NCBI GenBank assembly: GCA_902543295.1
Contig: CACBXW010000004.1
Coordinates: 62,001 to 126,000, forward strand
Direction: 5' to 3'
Length of the DNA stretch: 64,000 bases
DNA from: an uncultured Pelagibacteraceae bacterium
GTDB taxonomy: Bacteria; Pseudomonadota; Alphaproteobacteria; Pelagibacterales; Pelagibacteraceae
Shown here one piece after another: positions 58,176-64,000 of this stretch. How positions within the stretch are numbered: the stretch's first letter is position 1; every line of letters starts with the position of its first letter. The notes under the pieces were generated by a model. That model saw only the letters and a list, made by a program, of their open reading frames with translations, was not told where the DNA came from and made no database searches. A program made the position numbers and the translations under genes.

Positions 58176-61075
58176 TTAACAGTTTCAAAAATTTTAAATA
58201 ATAATTCTGAGACATGCTTACCTTTTTTCTCAGATAAATCAGATATTTGATGTCTGCAGCTTGTACCATTTGCAACTATAAAATCTTTTTCACTACTATT
58301 ATTGATTGCGGGTATCAATGAAAGATTAGCCATTTTTTTTGATACTTCATAAGTCTTACTGTCATATCCAAATGAACCAGCCATTCCACAACAACTAGAC
58401 TCTATCATTTTATTATTAATATTTAATTCTGATAAAAGATTAGTTAGCCCCTTCATTCTATCTTGAGATTTTTGATGACAGTGCCCGTGAATTAATACAT
58501 TTTGATCAAACTTATTAGCTTTAATATTATTGTTATTTCTTATTTGTTCTAAAATAAATTCCTCAAGTAGATAAAATTTATTTTGAATTTTTTCTCTATT
58601 ATTTACATTCTTTAAAGTCTGATACTCATCGTTAAATGTTAATAAACAGGATGGTTCAATACCTACAACTGGTAAATCTACATAATTATTTTGTATAACG
58701 TAATCATTAAATCTATTTAGCTCTTCAGAGGCTTTGTCTAATTGACCGTAAGATATATAAGTTCTACCACAACAAAGGGGTCTCTTTAATTTATCTTTAC
58801 CAAAACTCGGTATAACTGCCTGATATCCAAATTTATTTAATACTTTAATTGCATAAACCAAATTTTCATTTTCAAAGTTAATATTAAATGTATCTGCAAA
58901 CAGAATTACTTTATTTTCTGATACTGTCTGACTGTCGTAAATTTCTCTTAATGCATTCTGGTTTTGAACTTCAGGCATAGATCTTGCTGTTGCAAAGCCA
59001 AACTTTTCAACAATTGTTGAGATTAATGGTATATTTTTGATCTTATTGAATATAGGAGCAACAATCTTTAATAACCAAATAAGTCTTGGCATGTCTGAGA
59101 TAACTCTATCTTTAATACGCATACTAAATTTTTTATAATAATGAGAAAGAAACTCAGATTTCATCTTAGCCATATCAACCGACATAGGGCATTCTCTTTG
59201 ACAAGCTTTACAGCTGACACATAACTCCATAGTTTCATACATTTCTTTTGATGCAAATGAACCTTCTGGAAGTTGATTAGATAAAGCTAATCTTAAAGTA
59301 TTTGCTCTACCTCTGACTAAATCTTTTTCTTCTTTAGTTACTCTATATGATGGACACATCACACCAGAATCTAATTTTCTACAAGCTCCATTGTTATTAC
59401 ACATCTCAACAGCATCGGAGAATTGACCCCAATTAGACCAATCGTAATGTGTATCTATATTTTCTGCTTGATAACCTGATTTGTATCTCATTAAAGATCT
59501 ATCGTTTGATTTAAACGGTCGAACGATTTTACCAGGATTTAAAAGGTTTTTACTATCGAATGTATCTTTTATTTCTTCAAAGGCATTTGTGATTTTTTTT
59601 CCAAACATCATCTCATGAAATTCTGATCTAACAATTCCATCACCATGCTCACCAGAGTGAGAACCTTTATAATCTTTAACCATTTCAAAAGCCTCTTCAG
59701 ATATAGATCTCATGTTTTGTATATCTTTATCAGATTTCATATTTAAAACTGGTCTTACGTGAAGAGTTCCAACAGATGCATGAGCATAAAACATTCCACT
59801 GGTTCCATATTTTTTAAATATTTCTTTTAATCTTGCAGTGTAGTCAGCTAAGTGTTCTAAAGAAACTGCACAATCTTCAATGAAGGCAACTGGTTTTCTA
59901 TCACCTTTCATTGACATCAAAATATTTAATCCAGCTTTTCTTATTTCAAAAACTTCTTTCTGTTCTGATAAATCTGAATAATATGAAAACTGATTTTTTT
60001 TGTTTTGATTTAAAACTAAATATTCTAGATCCTTTATTTTTTTTTCATATACACTTTTCTCGGTATCTATAAATTCTACCATCAAAACAGCTTCAGGATT
60101 TCCTTTGATATATTTTTTTATACCCCCAGCATACATTGGGATTTCTTTTGCTAAATTTAATAAATTTTGGTCCATCAACTCAACGCAAGTTGGTTTTAAT
60201 TTTACTATCTCTTTTGATAATTCCATTGCTTGATGAAAATTATCAAAGTAGCAGACACCCAAAATTTTATTCTTTGGTATTTCAGATAGTTTTAATTTTA
60301 TTTTATTAAATAAAGATAATGTTCCTTCAGAACCAACAAGAAGATTTGATGAGTTGAAGCCTTCAGGATCAATTAAATCAATGTTATATCCTCCAACCCT
60401 TCTTTGTGTTGTTGGCCAATTAGCATCAATTTCGCTTCCAACCTGTTGTCTTACATCGATAAATTTATCTATGATTTTATACAGTCTATCTTGATTGTTC
60501 TTTGTGGCTAAATAATTCTTATTTATTTGATCAAAATTAAATATAGAGCCATCATCTAATATTGCTTCAATAGCTAATACATTATGAACCATGTTGCCAT
60601 AATATAAAGATCTTGATCCACAGGAATTGTTAGCTGACATTCCTCCAATAGTTGCTCTACTGCTTGTTGAAACATCTACTGGGAACCAGAGACCATGAGG
60701 TTTTAAATAAGCATTTAGATGATCTAATACGACACCTGGCTGAACCCATACATATTTTTCTTCAACATTAAGTTCTAGAATTTTGTTTTGATGTTTGCTG
60801 TAATCTATCACAACACTTTCCCCAACAGTCTGGCCACATTGAGAACTTCCACCACCTCTAGCTAATAGAGGAACGGAATTTTTTTGCGAATATTCCATTA
60901 AACTTAATACATCATTGGTATCTTTTGGAAGAACTACACCAAGTGGTTTAATTTGATATACAGAAGCATCAGTACTGTATCTTCCTCGTGAGAATTCATC
61001 GAATAAAGTTTTTCCATCAACTTTACTGCTAATTTCTTTACCAATTTTTTGTATCTGATCTGAATTAAACCGCAT
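58172..61075 (-). CDS. FAD/4Fe-4S 2-hydroxyacid dehydrogenase (YdiJ-like)
   Basis: A 967-residue fusion. Residues ~35-530 form an FAD-linked oxidase: RGGGSSQCGQTVGESVVID near 73-91, GGMSANNSCGSRSLYYG near 147-163, VGSEGTLSLF and HSGEHGDGIVRSEF. Next is a ferredoxin-like part with CVSCKACQRECP near 615-626, then GlpC-like CCG motifs (RPLCCGRTY and ESSCCGMAGSFGYDS). Relatives oxidise D-2-hydroxyglutarate, D-lactate or glycolate and feed electrons to the respiratory chain. It is 17 bp after the enolase-superfamily gene. Confidence 0.85.
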   Translation of the reverse strand: MRFNSDQIQKIGKEISSKVDGKTLFDEFSRGRYSTDASVYQIKPLGVVLPKDTNDVLSLMEYSQKNSVPLLARGGGSSQCGQTVGESVVIDYSKHQNKILELNVEEKYVWVQPGVVLDHLNAYLKPHGLWFPVDVSTSSRATIGGMSANNSCGSRSLYYGNMVHNVLAIEAILDDGSIFNFDQINKNYLATKNNQDRLYKIIDKFIDVRQQVGSEIDANWPTTQRRVGGYNIDLIDPEGFNSSNLLVGSEGTLSLFNKIKLKLSEIPKNKILGVCYFDNFHQAMELSKEIVKLKPTCVELMDQNLLNLAKEIPMYAGGIKKYIKGNPEAVLMVEFIDTEKSVYEKKIKDLEYLVLNQNKKNQFSYYSDLSEQKEVFEIRKAGLNILMSMKGDRKPVAFIEDCAVSLEHLADYTARLKEIFKKYGTSGMFYAHASVGTLHVRPVLNMKSDKDIQNMRSISEEAFEMVKDYKGSHSGEHGDGIVRSEFHEMMFGKKITNAFEEIKDTFDSKNLLNPGKIVRPFKSNDRSLMRYKSGYQAENIDTHYDWSNWGQFSDAVEMCNNNGACRKLDSGVMCPSYRVTKEEKDLVRGRANTLRLALSNQLPEGSFASKEMYETMELCVSCKACQRECPMSVDMAKMKSEFLSHYYKKFSMRIKDRVISDMPRLIWLLKIVAPIFNKIKNIPLISTIVEKFGFATARSMPEVQNQNALREIYDSQTVSENKVILFADTFNINFENENLVYAIKVLNKFGYQAVIPSFGKDKLKRPLCCGRTYISYGQLDKASEELNRFNDYVIQNNYVDLPVVGIEPSCLLTFNDEYQTLKNVNNREKIQNKFYLLEEFILEQIRNNNNIKANKFDQNVLIHGHCHQKSQDRMKGLTNLLSELNINNKMIESSCCGMAGSFGYDSKTYEVSKKMANLSLIPAINNSSEKDFIVANGTSCRHQISDLSEKKGKHVSELLFKIFETVN

Positions 61076-61092
61076 AAAACTTAATTAAAGGT

Positions 61093-62247
61093 TTATTTAT
61101 TTTTGTAAACCAGTTTACCGAACTTTTTTAACGCGGCCTCTGAAATCTCTAAACCTAAACCAGGTTTTTCATTTAAATGTATCCATCCATCACTCATTTT
61201 GTGTGGATTTTCAAATAATTGTGCCTGTAAAGGATCTCTTTCATCATCAAATGACTCAACAATTCTCCCAGCTGGAGTTGATGCTACTAATGGTGCATGA
61301 ATATAACAATCATGATGTGGAGCTACATCTATATGATTTAATTCACACAATGCAGAAAGTTTTTTTCCATTAGTAAAACCACCAAACATTGTGCAATCAA
61401 ATTGTAAAATTTGAATTGCTTCTTCTTCAATCATGGACCTACATCCATAAATAGTTATTTCACTTTCACCACCTGACAATGGAATTTTAGTATGTTTTGA
61501 TAAAAGTTTTAAAGTCCTTCTATCATCTTCCCATCTAACAGGTTCTTCAATCCATGTAGGATTAAATCTCTCAAATTCTTTTACACCTTCAATTGCAGTT
61601 TTTAGATCCCATGCTCTATTGACATCAATCATTAAACCTTTTTGATCTCCAATTTCATCTCTAATAATTTCTAACCTCTTAGCGTCTTCTTTGATACTAA
61701 ATCCTCCAACTTTAACTTTAAAACTTTGATGACCAATATTTACTAATTTTTTAATTTCATCTCTTAATTCTTTTTCATCTTTACCATCTCTGTAGTAAGC
61801 ACATGTAATATAAACAGGAATTTTATTTCTGTATCCTCCAAATAATTTGTACAATGGGAGCTTTGATGCCTTTCCTATTAAATCCCAACAAGCAATATCT
61901 AAAGCTGCTGAAATTCTGATTAATGCTTCTCTGCTCCAACCTTTTTCGCTACTGGTTCGAGTATCAGTTAATTTGAAAATTTTTTCATAAATTTTTTCAG
62001 GGCAAAATGGATCTTCTCCAATTATTAAATCTTGTAACCCATTTGAAAATGGTTTGATGATAGGAGCTATATCAGTGTAGCTTGTAGCTAAACCAAAGCC
62101 TGAATGACCATCTTTAGTTTTAATTTTAATTAAAAGTTCATTAGCTGTTGGTACAATGAAGTGACTAACCCAATGTGGTTTTACTTCATCTGGATTATTA
62201 AGAACATAAACCTCCAAGCTATCAATTAAATTACTACTATTTGTCAT
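61093..62247 (-). CDS. Enolase-superfamily enzyme, mandelate racemase/muconate lactonising group
   Basis: A 384-residue barrel enzyme. The catalytic K177-x-K179 lies in FKVKVGG, the metal ligands are Asp208, Glu234 and Glu261 in MIDVNRAW, WIEEPV and SGGESE, and the partner His is near 311 in DVAPHHDC. The Lys-x-Lys plus His pattern is that of mandelate racemase-type sugar-acid dehydratases or racemases. It would dehydrate or epimerise a hydroxy acid whose product is oxidised by the adjacent FAD enzyme. The substrate is not known. It is divergent from the aminotransferase gene. Confidence 0.85.
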   Translation of the reverse strand: MTNSSNLIDSLEVYVLNNPDEVKPHWVSHFIVPTANELLIKIKTKDGHSGFGLATSYTDIAPIIKPFSNGLQDLIIGEDPFCPEKIYEKIFKLTDTRTSSEKGWSREALIRISAALDIACWDLIGKASKLPLYKLFGGYRNKIPVYITCAYYRDGKDEKELRDEIKKLVNIGHQSFKVKVGGFSIKEDAKRLEIIRDEIGDQKGLMIDVNRAWDLKTAIEGVKEFERFNPTWIEEPVRWEDDRRTLKLLSKHTKIPLSGGESEITIYGCRSMIEEEAIQILQFDCTMFGGFTNGKKLSALCELNHIDVAPHHDCYIHAPLVASTPAGRIVESFDDERDPLQAQLFENPHKMSDGWIHLNEKPGLGLEISEAALKKFGKLVYKNK

Positions 62248-62292
62248 ACATTATAAATTTGCTTATATAATTTCTTTAGCATATACAGCGTT

Positions 62293-63465
62293 ATGGCAAT
62301 TTCAAATAATATAAGACCTGGTCGACATTTTTTACAAATTCCAGGACCAACAAACGTTCCAGATAGAGTTCTAAGAGCTATGGATTATCCAACTATAGAT
62401 CACAGAGGTCCAGACTTTGCTGAATTAGGATTAAGAGTTTTAGATCGAATAAAATTAATTTTTAAAACTTCTGAACCTGTAATAATTTTTCCAGCCTCAG
62501 GAACGGGTGCTTGGGAAGCTGCACTTGTAAACACTTTAAGTGCTGGTGATAAAATCTTGATGTTTGAAACCGGACATTTCTCAACTCTTTGGTGGGATAT
62601 TGCTCAAAAATTCAAAATTGAAGTAGACTTTGTTGAAGGTGATTGGAGAACAGGTGTGGATCCAAACATAGTTGAACAAAAATTAAAAGAAGACAAAGAT
62701 AAAAAAATTAAAGCAGTTTGCGCTGTACATAATGAAACTTCTACAGGTGTTACAAGTAGAATTGGAGAAATTAGAAAAGCTATGGATAATGCGGAACATC
62801 CAGCTTTATTATTTGTTGATACGATATCTTCATTAGGTTCTATAGATTATAGACATGAAGAGTGGAAAGTTGATGTAACTGTTGGTGGTTCTCAAAAAGG
62901 ATTATTATTACCACCAGGACTTTCTTTTAATGCAATAAGTTCTAAAGCTTTAGAGGCATATAAAACATCTGAATTACCAAAATCTTATTGGGATTGGGGA
63001 CCGATGTTAGAAAATAATAAAAAAGGTTATTTTCCTTACACACCAGCCACAAATTTATTTTATGGTTTGGATGAAGCAATCAATATGCTGACTGAAGAAG
63101 GTTTAGATAATGTTTTTAAAAGACACAAAAGATTTGCAGAAGCCACAAGAGTAGCTGTTAATTCATGGGGATTAGAAATACTTTGTAAAAATCCAGAAGA
63201 ATACTCAGATTCATTAACAGCTGTAATGGTTCCAGATGGTCATGATGCTGATTTTTTAAGAAAAACTATTTTAGATCACTATAATATGTCATTAGGAACA
63301 GGACTTGCAAAAGTTGCGGGCAAAATTTTTAGAATTGGCCACTTAGGTGATTTTAATGAACTAATGTTAGCTGGAACATTGGCAGGTGTTGAAATGGGTT
63401 TAATGAAATCTAAAATACCTTATAAAAAAGGTGGAATACTTAAGGCACTTGAGTATCTTTGTTAA
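62293..63465 (+). CDS. sgaA: Serine--glyoxylate / alanine--glyoxylate aminotransferase
   Basis: A 390-residue class V PLP enzyme. It starts GRHFLQIPGPTNVPDRVLRAM (10-30; the IPGPTNVP block is diagnostic), has ASGTGAWEAALVNT near 68-81, CAVHNETSTGV near 143-153 and the Schiff-base Lys202 in GGSQKGLLLPPG. It moves an amino group between serine or alanine and glyoxylate. In the neighbourhood of hydroxyacid enzymes it may process glyoxylate or hydroxypyruvate. It is divergent from the enolase-superfamily gene and 18 bp before a FAD oxidoreductase. Confidence 0.88.
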   Translation: MAISNNIRPGRHFLQIPGPTNVPDRVLRAMDYPTIDHRGPDFAELGLRVLDRIKLIFKTSEPVIIFPASGTGAWEAALVNTLSAGDKILMFETGHFSTLWWDIAQKFKIEVDFVEGDWRTGVDPNIVEQKLKEDKDKKIKAVCAVHNETSTGVTSRIGEIRKAMDNAEHPALLFVDTISSLGSIDYRHEEWKVDVTVGGSQKGLLLPPGLSFNAISSKALEAYKTSELPKSYWDWGPMLENNKKGYFPYTPATNLFYGLDEAINMLTEEGLDNVFKRHKRFAEATRVAVNSWGLEILCKNPEEYSDSLTAVMVPDGHDADFLRKTILDHYNMSLGTGLAKVAGKIFRIGHLGDFNELMLAGTLAGVEMGLMKSKIPYKKGGILKALEYLC

Positions 63466-63483
63466 TTAATCAAGTTAGAACTC

Positions 63484-64000
63484 ATGCTTGATTTTTGCAT
63501 CATAGGATCGGGAATTTCTGGATCAACGATAGCAAACTTATTAAATAAAAAATATTCCGTTGCAGTTTATGATAAAGCAAGAGGTTATGGTGGAAGAAGT
63601 TCATTTAAAAAATATAAAGATAAAGTTGGATTTGATCACGGACTTCAATATATCTCTCCAAAATCTACAAAATTTAAAACATTTACTAATCAACTTATTA
63701 AGAAAAAAGTTTTAAAAAAGTGGGGAGGAAATCATTTATTTCTGCATAAAACGGTTAAAGAAATTAAAAATCATTTAAAATTAATTGGAACAAAAGGAAA
63801 CAACTCTATTAGCAAACATTTATTAAAAAAAATTAAATGTAATTTTGAACATGAACTTACAAATATAAAGAGATTAAATGATCATTGGGAAATAACATTT
63901 AAAAATGATGTAAAACAAAAATGTAAAAATCTTATTTTTACCTGTCCATTTCCTCAAAGTAAGAAATTAGGACAAAAATATTTAAATAAATCTTATTTAA
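63484..64000 (+). CDS. FAD-dependent (renalase/amine-oxidase-like) oxidoreductase, cut by right edge
   Basis: From ATG 63484 an open frame of 172 codons runs to the window end with no stop. The start is an FAD/NAD dinucleotide motif, FCIIGSGISGSTIANLLN (4-21), followed by the second FAD segment KARGYGGRSSFKKY with an Arg typical of renalase-like and amine-oxidase flavoproteins. GFDHGLQYISP near 50-60 supports this. It may share a transcript with the aminotransferase 18 bp upstream. The rest of the protein lies outside. Confidence 0.75.
   Translation, partial: MLDFCIIGSGISGSTIANLLNKKYSVAVYDKARGYGGRSSFKKYKDKVGFDHGLQYISPKSTKFKTFTNQLIKKKVLKKWGGNHLFLHKTVKEIKNHLKLIGTKGNNSISKHLLKKIKCNFEHELTNIKRLNDHWEITFKNDVKQKCKNLIFTCPFPQSKKLGQKYLNKSYL

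Noticed and set aside
1..64000. CRISPR arrays, insertion sequences, prophage genes, tRNA or rRNA genes
   Set aside because: No repeated spacer units, transposase or integrase motifs, or tRNA arms were found by reading both strands.

Overview
The window is a gene-dense, strongly AT-rich chromosomal segment with tiny or overlapping intergenic spaces and many Lys/Ile/Asn-rich proteins. Gene content and style match a streamlined marine alphaproteobacterium of the SAR11 clade (Pelagibacterales): the aprM-aprB-aprA set, a TPP riboswitch directly before a sodium:solute symporter (the thiV arrangement), taurine uptake genes, fused binding-protein-dependent permeases, a TRAP transporter and many single-transmembrane micro-proteins. 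This assignment is inference from gene content; no rRNA or tRNA gene lies in the window.

Region 1 (1-5026) holds a HisD-family dehydrogenase cut by the left edge (best read as the sulfopropanediol dehydrogenase HpsN), a short phosphate acetyltransferase, a BASS-family transporter, a duplicated winged-helix regulator and a malate/L-lactate/sulfolactate-type dehydrogenase. Region 2 (5177-9476) is an FbpABC/AfuABC-type ABC importer. Region 3 (9480-15890) is a taurine module: TauA, TauB and TauC on the minus strand, and divergently a taurine:pyruvate-type aminotransferase plus alanine dehydrogenase. Region 4 (16047-20361) has a thioredoxin-like protein, cytochrome b561, cytochrome c', a mono-haem cytochrome c, a DUF4396 membrane protein, an ABC-2 exporter and two micro-proteins. 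Region 5 (20368-35330) is mostly housekeeping: TauE-like exporter, TPP riboswitch and thiV, RseP, HU, Amt, Bcp, rhodanese, ABA4-like, RecX, DUF3553-CysQ-micro-protein, MnmA, a 27-residue ultra-basic protein, MetC, MFS, an overlapping pabB-pabA-pabC cluster and a HIT protein.

Region 6 (35438-43623) is the sulfur core: AprM-AprB-AprA with an unrecognised 116-residue partner, a TauE/SafE exporter, SuyA-SuyB (sulfolactate sulfo-lyase) and Xsc (sulfoacetaldehyde acetyltransferase). With regions 1 and 3 it forms an almost complete C2/C3 sulfonate route. Taurine goes to sulfoacetaldehyde (Tpa/Ald) and then to acetyl phosphate and sulfite (Xsc), with acetyl phosphate passing to acetyl-CoA (Pta). Dihydroxypropanesulfonate goes to sulfolactate (HpsN) and then to pyruvate and sulfite (SuyAB). 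Sulfite is then exported (TauE) or oxidised to APS (AprBA). No sat, sorAB or soeABC is seen here.

Region 7 (43661-53296) is more accessory. It has an aminotransferase, a roughly 350-bp gene-free stretch full of hairpins, a photolyase with an altered FAD-pocket motif, an 863-residue protein fusing two cNMP-binding-like domains with a PlsC-type acyltransferase and an SGNH hydrolase, a DUF4174-like protein, an FG-GAP/ASPIC secreted protein, a Cys-rich secreted protein and several micro-proteins. Region 8 (53385-64000) is a catabolic cluster of unknown substrate: a TRAP transporter, crotonase, class III CoA-transferase, a large FAD/4Fe-4S 2-hydroxyacid dehydrogenase, a mandelate-racemase-type enolase-superfamily enzyme, serine-glyoxylate-type aminotransferase, and a FAD oxidoreductase cut by the right edge.
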